Below are positions 38,166 through 46,287 of a DNA stretch of 64,000 bases, piece by piece. The stretch spans positions 434,001-498,000 of the forward strand of contig CAJJBJ010000002.1 in assembly GCA_905182455.1 (NCBI GenBank), read 5' to 3'. The translations under genes were made by a program, and so were the position numbers. The stretch is from an uncultured Planktomarina sp. Lineage in GTDB: Bacteria; Pseudomonadota; Alphaproteobacteria; Rhodobacterales; Rhodobacteraceae. The first letter of the stretch is position 1. Each line of letters starts with the position of its first letter. The notes beneath the pieces were generated by a model. That model ran no database searches. It had not been told where the DNA came from and saw only the letters and a program-made list of their open reading frames with translations.

Positions 38166-39140
38166 TTAAACTGTAGCTCTGACGCGCAGGTTCCAGCAAT
38201 AAAGGCACATCAACTCCATGGCCGCATGTGCACCTGCGACCGCTGTGGCCCCGGAGGCATCATATTGTGGTGAAACCTCCACAATATCGCCGCCCACCAT
38301 ATTGATTCCGCGAATATCACGCAGGATCGCCGCCGCCTGAGCAGAGCTGAGCCCACCCCAAACCGGCGTGCCAGTGCCCGGCGCAAAGGCAGGATCCAAG
38401 CAATCAATATCAAAAGTCAGATAGACCGGATGATCGCCAACAATTTTCTTGATCTGCGCCGCAGTGACCGCCGGTGTTTGGCCATGCACCTTTGGCGCAT
38501 CAATCACATGTACGCCGACGTCATAGTTGTTTTGCGTGCGAATGCCAATTTGCACGGACTTCTGAGGCAAGATCAGCCCCTCTCTCACCGCTTTATAAAA
38601 CATCGTGCCGTGATCGATGCGCGCCATGTCATCATCTGGCCAAGTGTCTGAATGCGCGTCGAAATGCACCAAGGCCAGCGGGCCAAATTTCTCCGCATAG
38701 GCGCGCAGGATCGGAAAGGTGATATAGTGATCACCACCAAGACTCAAAGACCCCGTCCCCGCCGCCAAAATACTCCGGATGTGATCGGTCAAACGCTCCG
38801 GAAAAGCCGACACATCCGCATAATCAAAAGCCAAATCTCCGTAATCCACCACATCAAACTCCGCCAGCGGGTTGATGTCCCAACCAAAGGGCGGATCACA
38901 GGGTTGCAGGGTGCTGGCCTCGCGAATAGCCCGCGGGCCAAAGCGGGCCCCTGGACGGTTGGTCACGGCTTGGTCGAACGGAATGCCAGTGACGGCCAGA
39001 TCAACGCCAGTCAAATCCTTGGTGTAGCTGCGGCGCATAAACGACAGTATGCCCCCGAAGGCATTTTCAAATGACATTCCGCGATGCCCCTCACGGGTGA
39101 CCGCATTGTCCACATCAAAGGCCGCATCTTTCAAAGCCAT
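38166..39140 (-). CDS. speB: Agmatinase
   Basis: 324-residue ureohydrolase with GGDHYITFPILRAY, HFDAHSDTWPDDD and LTFDIDCLDPAFAPGTGTPV. The loop DHGTMFYKAVREGLILPQ and SVQIGIRT are very close to E. coli SpeB as I remember it, supporting agmatine to putrescine plus urea. It abuts the M20 gene upstream with no spacing and shares strand and spacing with the divergent copy downstream. Confidence 0.85.
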   Translation of the reverse strand: MALKDAAFDVDNAVTREGHRGMSFENAFGGILSFMRRSYTKDLTGVDLAVTGIPFDQAVTNRPGARFGPRAIREASTLQPCDPPFGWDINPLAEFDVVDYGDLAFDYADVSAFPERLTDHIRSILAAGTGSLSLGGDHYITFPILRAYAEKFGPLALVHFDAHSDTWPDDDMARIDHGTMFYKAVREGLILPQKSVQIGIRTQNNYDVGVHVIDAPKVHGQTPAVTAAQIKKIVGDHPVYLTFDIDCLDPAFAPGTGTPVWGGLSSAQAAAILRDIRGINMVGGDIVEVSPQYDASGATAVAGAHAAMELMCLYCWNLRVRATV

Positions 39141-40307
39141 CTAGGCCTCCACAGGTTGAGCGCGTTCAACCAAACGCGCAAAGAATGAGGCGCCAACCGG
39201 GGCCACATCATCATTAAAATCAAAAGCCGCATTGTGCCAAGCGGCACCCTCGCCCTGCCCCAGAAATAAATAGCAACCGGGAATTTTTTCCAAGAGATAG
39301 GAGAAATCCTCTGCGCCCATTTCGCGGGTGCGCTGCGCGTCGGTCAAAGCATCACCGCAGATCTCGCGCGCAACTTTGCTGGCAAAGCCCGTTTGCTCAA
39401 CTGAATTTATGGTGGCGGGATAGCCGCGAGTGTACACACAGCGTACGTCCACCCCGAAGGCCGCCGCATGGCCTGCACAAATCTCAGACATGCGTCGCTC
39501 AACCATATCCTGCACGTGACCCGCAAAGCTGCGCACGGTTCCACCCACAAACGCATCATCATTGATCACATTATCGATGGTGCCCGCGTGGATTTGAGTT
39601 ACGCTGACCACAAGATCCTCAACCGAATTATGGTTGCGGCTCACGATCGTCTGGAAGGCCTGAGTGATCGACACCGCCGCCGGAATTGCATCCACAGCCA
39701 AATGCGGCATCGCGCCATGTCCACCTTGGCCGGTCACATAGACCTCAAACGTATCTACCGCCGCCATAATAGGCCCCGGTGTGGTGCTCAACTGACCCGC
39801 AGGCGCACCGGGTTCGGTGTGCAACGCATAGACGGTTTCAATGGCAAAGCGCTCCAGAATGCCCTCCTGCACCATAACCTCGCCGCCGCCGCCATTCTCT
39901 TCGGCTGGCTGAAAGATCAGCGCCACTGTGCCTGAGAAATTGCGTGTCTCCGCCAGATAGCGCGCCGCGCCTAACAGCATGGTTGTATGGCCATCATGCC
40001 CGCAGGCATGCATTTTTCCCGGCACAAGGCTGGCATAATTAGCCCCTGTCGCCTCCTCAATTGGCAGCGCATCCATGTCGGCGCGCAGCCCAATCACCGG
40101 ACCCGGAGTACGACCGTGGATAAGAGCAACAACACCGGATTGTGCAATGCCACAGTGAATTTCTGTGATCCCAAATTCCTGTAACCGCGCCACAACAAAG
40201 GCCGCCGTCTCATGGCAGTCAAATCCCAGCTCAGGGTTTTGATGCAAATGACGGCGCCAAACTTTCATATCTTCAGCAAATTCAGCGATGCGGTTGACGA
40301 TTGGCAT
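39141..40307 (-). CDS. M20-family amidohydrolase (hippurate hydrolase-like)
   Basis: 388-residue metal-dependent amidohydrolase of the M20D group, which releases acyl groups from N-acyl amino acids or related amides. Visible motifs are ADMDALPIEEATG, KMHACGHDGHTTMLLGAA, FQPAEENGGGGEVMVQEG and late GAEDFSYLLEKIPGCYLFLG. It is the first gene of the operon with the two ureohydrolases, hinting at stepwise breakdown of an acylated guanidino compound or polyamine (inference). Confidence 0.85.
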   Translation of the reverse strand: MPIVNRIAEFAEDMKVWRRHLHQNPELGFDCHETAAFVVARLQEFGITEIHCGIAQSGVVALIHGRTPGPVIGLRADMDALPIEEATGANYASLVPGKMHACGHDGHTTMLLGAARYLAETRNFSGTVALIFQPAEENGGGGEVMVQEGILERFAIETVYALHTEPGAPAGQLSTTPGPIMAAVDTFEVYVTGQGGHGAMPHLAVDAIPAAVSITQAFQTIVSRNHNSVEDLVVSVTQIHAGTIDNVINDDAFVGGTVRSFAGHVQDMVERRMSEICAGHAAAFGVDVRCVYTRGYPATINSVEQTGFASKVAREICGDALTDAQRTREMGAEDFSYLLEKIPGCYLFLGQGEGAAWHNAAFDFNDDVAPVGASFFARLVERAQPVEA

Positions 40308-40356
40308 GGGCTAGCTCCTTATAGCTACAAGAAACCGGAAATAAAGGAGCAACGCA

Positions 40357-41208
40357 ATGGACAATGACGATCTAGTGCATGCAGAAGACGGTGGTATTGA
40401 GCGGTTGTTGCACATCATGCGACGCCTACGCGACCCGCTGACCGGCTGTCCTTGGGACATCGAGCAAACCTTCGCCTCCATTGCCCCCTATACCATAGAG
40501 GAAGCCTATGAGGTCGCGGATGCGATTGACCGAGGAGATATGAATGATCTCAAAGGTGAATTGGGGGACTTGTTGCTGCAAACTGTTTATCACACCGCCA
40601 TTGGTGAGGAAGATGGGTTGTTTACTTTTCAGTCCGTGGCCGATGCAATCAGTGACAAAATGGTGGCGCGGCATCCGCATGTTTTTGGCGATCAGTCCCG
40701 CGATAAATCCTCAGATCAACAAACCAGTGATTGGGAAGCCATCAAGGCTACAGAGCGTGCCAATGCCGATCAAACCCGCGCTTTGGACGGGGTGGCTCTT
40801 GGATTGCCTGCGCTGACCCGGGCGGTCAAACTCCAGAAACGCGCGGCGCGGGTGGGCTTTGACTGGCCCGAAATAGATCAGGTCCTGGACAAGGTCCGAG
40901 AAGAGATTCTAGAGTTGACCGAAGCAGAAAACCCCGAACATCAACATGAAGAATTCGGGGACCTGATGTTTGTCATGGCCAATCTAGCCCGGCATATGAA
41001 GATTGACCCCGAGCAGTCACTGCGTGATGCAAATTATAAATTTTCTCGTAGATTCAATTTAATTGAGGATAAACTTAATGCAAAAGGAAGCGCCCCTGCG
41101 CGCTCAAACCTCGCAGAAATGGATGCGCTTTGGGATGAGGTGAAGCGCGAGGAAAATATCTTAGTAAAAGACTCGGGTAGTGGCCTAACTAAAACACTCA
41201 GGTATTGA
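40357..41208 (+). CDS. mazG: Nucleoside triphosphate pyrophosphohydrolase MazG
   Basis: 283 residues with the two MazG domains. The first has LRDPLTGCPWDIEQTFASI, EEAYEVADAID and LKGELGDLLLQTVYHT; the second has FDWPEIDQVLDKVREEILEL and EEFGDLMFVMANLARH. It hydrolyses NTPs to NMP plus pyrophosphate, cleaning nucleotide pools and affecting (p)ppGpp stress responses in E. coli. It is divergent from the M20 gene with a 49-base spacer. AAAGGAGC precedes the ATG. Confidence 0.92.
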   Translation: MDNDDLVHAEDGGIERLLHIMRRLRDPLTGCPWDIEQTFASIAPYTIEEAYEVADAIDRGDMNDLKGELGDLLLQTVYHTAIGEEDGLFTFQSVADAISDKMVARHPHVFGDQSRDKSSDQQTSDWEAIKATERANADQTRALDGVALGLPALTRAVKLQKRAARVGFDWPEIDQVLDKVREEILELTEAENPEHQHEEFGDLMFVMANLARHMKIDPEQSLRDANYKFSRRFNLIEDKLNAKGSAPARSNLAEMDALWDEVKREENILVKDSGSGLTKTLRY

Positions 41209-41233
41209 TTCGCCATCAAACTTGGAGACAATC

Positions 41234-42241
41234 ATGACCCGACCAACACCCGCCCTCGCCCTTTGCGCCCTGACCCTCGCCAGTACAGCCGTGGCGCAAG
41301 AGGTGAATGTCTATTCCTATCGTGAGCCTGCACTTATCCAGCCGCTTATGGATGCTTTCACGGCCCAGACGGATGTGGCGGTCAATGTAGCTTTTCTCAA
41401 CAAGGGGTTGATTGAACGCCTGCGCGCGGAAGGTCGCCGCTCCCCTGCAGATTTGGTTTTCACCGTTGATATTTCACGGCTTCATGGCGTTAAGGATGCA
41501 GGGCTCACCCAGCCCGTGCAAAACGACGCTCTAACAAACAATATCCCCGCCGAGTTCAGAGACCCAGACAATCATTGGTTTGGTCTCACCACGCGGGCCC
41601 GTATTATCTATGCCTCCAAAGACCGTGTCGCCCCCAACGAGGTTACAACCTATGAAGATTTGGCCGATTCCAAGTGGAAAGACCGCATTTGCACCCGCTC
41701 CGGTACGCATTCTTACATGTTGGCTCTGACCGCCGCCTATCTGCACCATCACGGCGAAGCGGAGACATTGGACTGGCTCAAAGCCGTAAAATCCAATCTG
41801 GCCCGCAAACCACAGGGCAATGACCGCGCACAAGTAAAAGCAATTTGGGCTGGAGAATGTGATATCGCTCTGGGCAATACCTATTACATGGGCCAAATGC
41901 TATCGGATCCTGAACAGCAGGATTGGGCCAACAGCGTCTCAGTTGAATTCCCAACCTTTGCAGATGGGGGTACACATGTGAATGTCTCAGGTATGGCCCT
42001 CACCAAATCAGCACCCAACCGCGACGACGCCATCCGGCTTATGGCGTTTTTGGCCTCACCTAAAGCGCAAGAAATCTATGCCGCTGACAATTTCGAATAC
42101 CCAATTGCACCCGGCACTGAAGCAGATCCATTGGTGCAAAGCTGGGGCAGCTTTGAGGCAGATACCGTAAATTTGACCACCATAGCGAAACTGCGCGCTG
42201 AAGCCCTACGCCTCACCGAACTTGCGGATTTTGATGGGTAA
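41234..42241 (+). CDS. Fe(3+)-type ABC transporter substrate-binding protein
   Basis: 335 residues with a signal peptide (MTRPTPALALCALTLASTAVAQ) and a FutA/AfuA-type fold: NVYSYREPALIQPLMDAF, LRAEGRRSPADLVFTVD, TRSGTHSYML and GNTYYMGQML, whose twin Tyr are typical iron ligands. It binds periplasmic ferric iron for uptake. ATG 41234 has GGAG eight bases upstream and begins the signal peptide. No permease or ATPase gene is adjacent, and a terminator follows, so it is a detached binding protein. Confidence 0.85.
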   Translation: MTRPTPALALCALTLASTAVAQEVNVYSYREPALIQPLMDAFTAQTDVAVNVAFLNKGLIERLRAEGRRSPADLVFTVDISRLHGVKDAGLTQPVQNDALTNNIPAEFRDPDNHWFGLTTRARIIYASKDRVAPNEVTTYEDLADSKWKDRICTRSGTHSYMLALTAAYLHHHGEAETLDWLKAVKSNLARKPQGNDRAQVKAIWAGECDIALGNTYYMGQMLSDPEQQDWANSVSVEFPTFADGGTHVNVSGMALTKSAPNRDDAIRLMAFLASPKAQEIYAADNFEYPIAPGTEADPLVQSWGSFEADTVNLTTIAKLRAEALRLTELADFDG

Positions 42242-42268
42242 GACAGCCGGTTTGCATCAGTGAGAAAA

Positions 42269-42300
42269 AAGGCGCGGGAAGATGATCCCTCGCGCCTTTT
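42269..42300. terminator. Hairpin terminator between the iron-binding protein and the cyclophilin genes
   Basis: GGCGCG-GGA pairs with TCC-CT-CGCGCC (two-base bulge) around an AGATGA loop, with A-rich sequence before and TTTT after. The flanks allow it to end both convergent transcripts. Confidence 0.7.
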
Positions 42301-42320
42301 CAGTTTGAACGCCTGTGGCC

Positions 42321-42869
42321 TTAGTCGATCACAGTCACCTTTTGCATCACGTCTGGCTGCCCACTGATGGCACCGGAACGGGAGTCCCCTAGCTTCAGCG
42401 CGTCGACCACATCCATGCCTTCGGTCACACGTCCCACAACCGTATATTGGTTGTTCAGGAAGTAACCTTCTGTAAACATGATAAAAAATTGGCTGTTGGC
42501 AGAATCAGGGCTTTGCGAACGGGCCATGCCAACGATCCCACGATCAAACGGAACGTCGGAAAACTCAGCCGGGATATTCGCAAGATCAGATCCGCCCATG
42601 CCTGCGCGTGACATGTCGCTTGGATCTTTGCCGAACTTCACATCACCAGTCTGTGCCATAAAGCCGTTGATCACGCGGTGAAAGACCACGCCATCATAAA
42701 CGCCATCGGCTGCAAGCGCGGTGATTTGCGCTACATGTAAAGGAGCCACATCTTCCAGCAGGTCGATGTTGATAGTTCCATTCACATTCTCACCACTGAC
42801 TTCAATTTCCAACCCAACAGAAAATGCAGGGGTTGCAAAAAATAGTATTAAAAAAATGAGCTTACGCAT
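42321..42869 (-). CDS. Secreted cyclophilin-type peptidyl-prolyl isomerase
   Basis: 182 residues with an N-terminal signal peptide (MRKLIFLILFFATPAFS) and a cyclophilin domain: VVFHRVINGFMAQTGD, GIVGMARSQSPDSANSQFFIMF and QYTVVGRVTEGMDVVDAL. It should assist folding in the periplasm. Its ATG overlaps the stop of the upstream cytosolic cyclophilin by eight bases, so the pair is co-translated. Confidence 0.9.
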   Translation of the reverse strand: MRKLIFLILFFATPAFSVGLEIEVSGENVNGTINIDLLEDVAPLHVAQITALAADGVYDGVVFHRVINGFMAQTGDVKFGKDPSDMSRAGMGGSDLANIPAEFSDVPFDRGIVGMARSQSPDSANSQFFIMFTEGYFLNNQYTVVGRVTEGMDVVDALKLGDSRSGAISGQPDVMQKVTVID

Positions 42870-43494
42870 TTTTGACTAGCTCCTTCTTAGCTGCAGGCTT
42901 CTTAGCTGCAGGCTTCTTAGCTGCAGGCTTCTTAGCTGCAGGCTTCTTAGCTGCAGGCTTCTTAGCTGCAGGCTTCTTAGCTGCAGGCTTCTCATCTGCA
43001 ACAACTTTCATGCTGATCATTCGATCAGGGTTTTCTGCAGGTTCGCCACGTGTAATAGCATCAACGTGTTCCATGCCTGAAATAACCCGCCCATAAACAG
43101 TGTACTGACCGTTCAGGAAGTTATTATCAGAGAAGTTGATGAAGAATTGGCTGTTGGCAGAATCAGGGCTTTGCGAACGGGCCGCACCAATGGTGCCGCG
43201 ATCATGTGGTAGCTTGGAGAATTCCGCCCGAACATTTGGCAAGCTTGACCCGCCAGTGCCAGCAGCACGCAGGTTGAAATTGTTTTCCATGTTGCCGTTC
43301 TGAACATCGCCAGTTTGCGCCATGAAACCGTCAATCACCCGGTGAAACGCCACATTGTCATATTGCCCAGTGCGCACGAGGTCTTTCATCCGCTCGCAAT
43401 GCAGCGGCGCCACATCAGGCAAAAGTTCGATAGTCACGATACCATCTTTGAGTTCCATCAAGATTGTGTTTTCGGGATCTTTAATTTTGGCCAT
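42862..43494 (-). CDS. Cyclophilin-type peptidyl-prolyl isomerase with PAAKK-repeat tail
   Basis: 210 residues. A complete cyclophilin domain (residues about 1-165; VAFHRVIDGFMAQTGDVQ, GTIGAARSQSPDSANSQFFI, YTVYGRVISGMEHVDAI) is followed by seven exact copies of PAAKK and the end ELVKNA. No signal peptide is seen, so it is cytosolic. AGGAG lies seven bases before ATG 43494 (MAKIKDPEN); ATG 43512 is the longer option. The Lys/Ala/Pro tail resembles histone-H1-like tails and may bind nucleic acid or ribosomes (inference). Confidence 0.9.
   Translation of the reverse strand: MAKIKDPENTILMELKDGIVTIELLPDVAPLHCERMKDLVRTGQYDNVAFHRVIDGFMAQTGDVQNGNMENNFNLRAAGTGGSSLPNVRAEFSKLPHDRGTIGAARSQSPDSANSQFFINFSDNNFLNGQYTVYGRVISGMEHVDAITRGEPAENPDRMISMKVVADEKPAAKKPAAKKPAAKKPAAKKPAAKKPAAKKPAAKKELVKNA
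42886..42990 (-). repeat. Seven perfect 15-base tandem repeats in the cyclophilin gene
   Basis: Seven consecutive identical units of CTTAGCTGCAGGCTT (plus-strand reading), 105 bases in all, encode the PAAKK tail. Identity includes the synonymous positions, so the array is young or kept uniform by slippage or unequal exchange. An eighth, diverged unit (CTCATCTGCAACAAC) follows on the right. Confidence 0.95.
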
Positions 43495-43617
43495 TGGGGC
43501 GCTCCTTTTCATTTGCAGGACAATCTAATGAGATTTGCAGCAAAGGAAAAGGCCTAACCGGTTGACCATTCGTCCGATATCAGGTGTTAACAGGGCAACC
43601 AATTCAGGAGCGAGAGT

Positions 43618-44796
43618 ATGAACTGGAAAACACTGGACGACCTGGACCTATTGGGCAAACGCGTGTTGACGCGTGTCGACATAAATGTGCCGGTTGAAAA
43701 CGGGCTAGTCAGCGACACCACGCGAATTGACCGCATCGTCCCCACAGTGCGCCATATATTGCAAGCCGGTGGCACTCCTGTGTTGATCGCTCATTTTGGC
43801 CGCCCAGAAGGCAAGCCCGTGCCGGAGATGTCGCTCAAAGTCACCCTGCCAGCCCTTGAGGCTGCTCTTGGTGTGCCGGTGAAATTCACCACGCTCGATG
43901 AAGCCCGCGAGACCATCGCCTTTGCCAAGAACCAAGTGGTTTTGATCGAAAATATCCGATTTGAACCCGGCGAAGAGGCAAATGATCCAGCTTTAGCCCA
44001 ACGTTTGGCCAATTTGGGTGATATCTATTGCAATGATGCCTTTTCAGCGGCGCATCGCGCCCATGCCTCCACCGAGGCCCTTGCCCGCCTGCGACCTGCC
44101 TGTGCCGGCCGGTTGATGGCCGAAGAGCTGGACGCACTGGAGGCAGCTTTGGGTGCGCCACAGCGGCCTGTTGTGGCAGTTGTGGGGGGGGCAAAAGTCT
44201 CGTCAAAGCTGGATTTGCTCGAAAATTTGGTCGGCAAAGTGGATCATCTGGTGATCGGCGGCGGTATGGCCAATACGTTTTTGGCAGCGCTTGGCCATGA
44301 TGTGGGCAAAAGCCTCTGTGAGCATGATCTTGCCAACACCGCGCGCAGCATTTTGGCCAATGCCGAAATATCCGGCTGTGAGATCATCTTGCCCTCTGAT
44401 GTCGTGGTCGCACGCAGCTTTGCCGCCAATGCAGATCACAAAACTGTCGAAGCCAACGCCTGCTCAGCTGATGCGATGATTTTGGACGCAGGCCCCGAAA
44501 CCGTGGCTCGGATTGGCGCATGCTTTGCGCAAGCGCGCACTTTGATTTGGAACGGCCCACTCGGGGCTTTTGAGCTCGTGCCTTTTGACCGCGCCACAAA
44601 CACCGCAGCACAGGCCGCAGCCACGCTCACAAAAATGGGCAAGCTGATCTCTGTGGCTGGGGGCGGAGACACTGTGGCCGCTTTAAACCAAGCTGGGGCG
44701 GCGGAGGATTTCACCTATATTTCAACTGCAGGCGGCGCGTTTCTGGAGTGGATGGAGGGCAAAGACCTGCCCGGCGTCGCGGCGCTGAGTACATAG
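43618..44796 (+). CDS. pgk: Phosphoglycerate kinase
   Basis: 392 residues, full length. It makes ATP from 1,3-bisphosphoglycerate. Motifs: [16 protein letters not shown] (substrate-binding Arg and Asp), [34 protein letters not shown] and the C-terminal nucleotide loop [20 protein letters not shown] precedes ATG 43618. It is followed 99 bases later by class I aldolase on the same strand. Confidence 0.95.
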   Translation: MNWKTLDDLDLLGKRVLTRVDINVPVENGLVSDTTRIDRIVPTVRHILQAGGTPVLIAHFGRPEGKPVPEMSLKVTLPALEAALGVPVKFTTLDEARETIAFAKNQVVLIENIRFEPGEEANDPALAQRLANLGDIYCNDAFSAAHRAHASTEALARLRPACAGRLMAEELDALEAALGAPQRPVVAVVGGAKVSSKLDLLENLVGKVDHLVIGGGMANTFLAALGHDVGKSLCEHDLANTARSILANAEISGCEIILPSDVVVARSFAANADHKTVEANACSADAMILDAGPETVARIGACFAQARTLIWNGPLGAFELVPFDRATNTAAQAAATLTKMGKLISVAGGGDTVAALNQAGAAEDFTYISTAGGAFLEWMEGKDLPGVAALST

Positions 44797-44831
44797 GCTA
44801 ATTTAATTTCAGACCGTTAGCGCCACCAATA

Positions 44832-44876
44832 TTGAAGCTTTGATACAAGCCCCCTAAACCGGACCCAGAGCTTCAA
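44832..44876. repeat. Inverted repeat in the pgk-fba spacer
   Basis: TTGAAGCT at 44832-44839 is matched by AGCTTCAA at 44869-44876, with a 29-base loop, just before the aldolase gene. The long loop makes a terminator doubtful; it could shape the aldolase leader or be chance. Confidence 0.3.
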
Positions 44877-44895
44877 CTTTGGGTGGGTTTACGAC

Positions 44896-45789
44896 ATGTC
44901 AAATCAAGCACAAACAGACTTAATTCGCGCAGGCCAAGGCTTCATCGCGGCGCTGGACCAAAGTGGCGGCTCAACCCCCAAAGCTCTGGCGGCATATGGC
45001 ATCGGCCCGGATGGCTTTGCCTCTAACGCTGATATGTATGACCTGATCCATGAGATGCGCGCCCGAATCGTTAAATCCCCTGATTTTAACGGTAAAAAGG
45101 TTGTAGGAGCTATTTTATTTGAGGACACGATGGGCCGTGAATTCGCCGGCAAACCGGCCCCAAGCTATCTCTGGCAAGACCGTGGAGTTGTGCCGTTTTT
45201 GAAGGTCGACAAAGGCCTGCTCGACACAGCTGAGGATGTGCAGCTCCTTAAACCAATCCCAGATCTGGCACCACTTCTGGAACGCGCTACAGGCCTTGGT
45301 GTGTTTGGAACAAAAATGCGGTCGGTCATCCATGCGGCTAATCGCAAGGGTATTGATCAGGTGGTGGATCAGCAATTTGCAATCGGCGCGCAAATCACCG
45401 CGCACGGCTTGATGCCAATTCTTGAGCCAGAGGTGACCATCTCCATCGCAGATAAGGCCGAAGCTGAAACACTGCTGCGCGCTTCGATTTTGGAGCATTT
45501 GGACAACTTACCGTCCGATCAATTCGTTATGCTCAAGCTCACATTGCCAGAGTTTACCAATCAATATCTCGACCTGTGCCAACATCCACGGGTTTTGTCC
45601 GTTGTGGCGCTTTCTGGCGGGTATAGCAGAGCCGAGGCCAATGGACGATTGGCGCAAAATAAATCCATGATCGCCAGCTTCTCACGCGCGCTCACCGAAG
45701 GGCTGTCAGCACAGCAAAGTGATGTAAAGTTTGACGAGCTGTTGAGCCAAACGATTGATGGCATCTACCAAGCGTCAATTTCCGGATAA
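44896..45789 (+). CDS. Fructose-bisphosphate aldolase class I
   Basis: 297 residues of the class I (Schiff-base) aldolase family used by many Rhodobacteraceae. Markers are GFIAALDQSGGSTPKAL near the N-terminus, GAILFEDTMGREF, LKPIPDLAPLL, EPEVTISIADKAEAE and VVALSGGYSRAEAN at the phosphate-binding end. It splits fructose 1,6-bisphosphate in glycolysis or makes it in gluconeogenesis. It follows pgk on the same strand. Confidence 0.9.
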   Translation: MSNQAQTDLIRAGQGFIAALDQSGGSTPKALAAYGIGPDGFASNADMYDLIHEMRARIVKSPDFNGKKVVGAILFEDTMGREFAGKPAPSYLWQDRGVVPFLKVDKGLLDTAEDVQLLKPIPDLAPLLERATGLGVFGTKMRSVIHAANRKGIDQVVDQQFAIGAQITAHGLMPILEPEVTISIADKAEAETLLRASILEHLDNLPSDQFVMLKLTLPEFTNQYLDLCQHPRVLSVVALSGGYSRAEANGRLAQNKSMIASFSRALTEGLSAQQSDVKFDELLSQTIDGIYQASISG

Positions 45790-45867
45790 AATACGAAGCA
45801 GGGGATTCACAACACCAAATCAATATGTAATACTGCTCTAAAGCCCATAAGAGGCAGAAGGCAGAAA

Positions 45868-46167
45868 ATGTTTCATCGCAATACCCCCCCGGTTGGCCCA
45901 TTGGCCGTGACCTTGGTGTCGCTCACTTTAGCGGCATATTTCGTGTTTTCTGCGATCCAAGGGGATTATGGGGTTTTGCGTCGGGCTGAATATCAGGCCG
46001 AATCCAATGCCCTAAGGCGGAATTTAGAACAGCTTCAAATATCCATCGCCCTGCAGGAAAATAAGACTTTGCGCTTGTCAGATCACTATCTCGACCTTGA
46101 CCTTTTGGACCAGCAAGCCCGAGACATTCTAGGTTTTATCAGGCCTGACGAAATCGTGATCCAGTAA
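45868..46167 (+). CDS. ftsB: FtsB/DivIC-type septum formation initiator
   Basis: 99 residues. A short cytoplasmic N-terminus, one membrane segment (about 11-29, PLAVTLVSLTLAAYFVFSA), a coiled coil (about 40-72, RRNLEQLQISIALQENKTLRL) and the conserved C-terminal DLDLLDQQARDILGFIRPDEIV. It joins FtsL/FtsQ in the divisome. Its place between aldolase and pdhA is usual for alphaproteobacteria. Confidence 0.85.
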   Translation: MFHRNTPPVGPLAVTLVSLTLAAYFVFSAIQGDYGVLRRAEYQAESNALRRNLEQLQISIALQENKTLRLSDHYLDLDLLDQQARDILGFIRPDEIVIQ

Positions 46168-46252
46168 CAACTCACCTAACACTCTGAAAAAATTAATAAT
46201 AAATCCTCTTAAAATAAATTGTTCCCATTTCGCATGCTTATGTGATATGAGG

Positions 46253-46275
46253 TAGTTTAATGCTAAACTATTTTT
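46253..46275 (+). promoter_or_regulatory. Dyad/hairpin with T-run in the pdhA leader
   Basis: TAGTTTA - ATGC - TAAACTA forms a seven-pair palindrome followed by TTTTT, ending 12 bases before the pdhA ATG; the Shine-Dalgarno GAGG (46279-46282) comes just after. The stem is AT-only apart from one pair, so it is weak as a terminator. An operator for pdh control or a leader hairpin are both possible. Confidence 0.4.
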
Positions 46276-46287
46276 AATGAGGTCCTA

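Noticed and set aside
42886-42990. Regular repeats that might be taken for a CRISPR-like array
   Set aside because: Units are 15 bases, directly adjacent without spacers, and in frame within an expressed cyclophilin.
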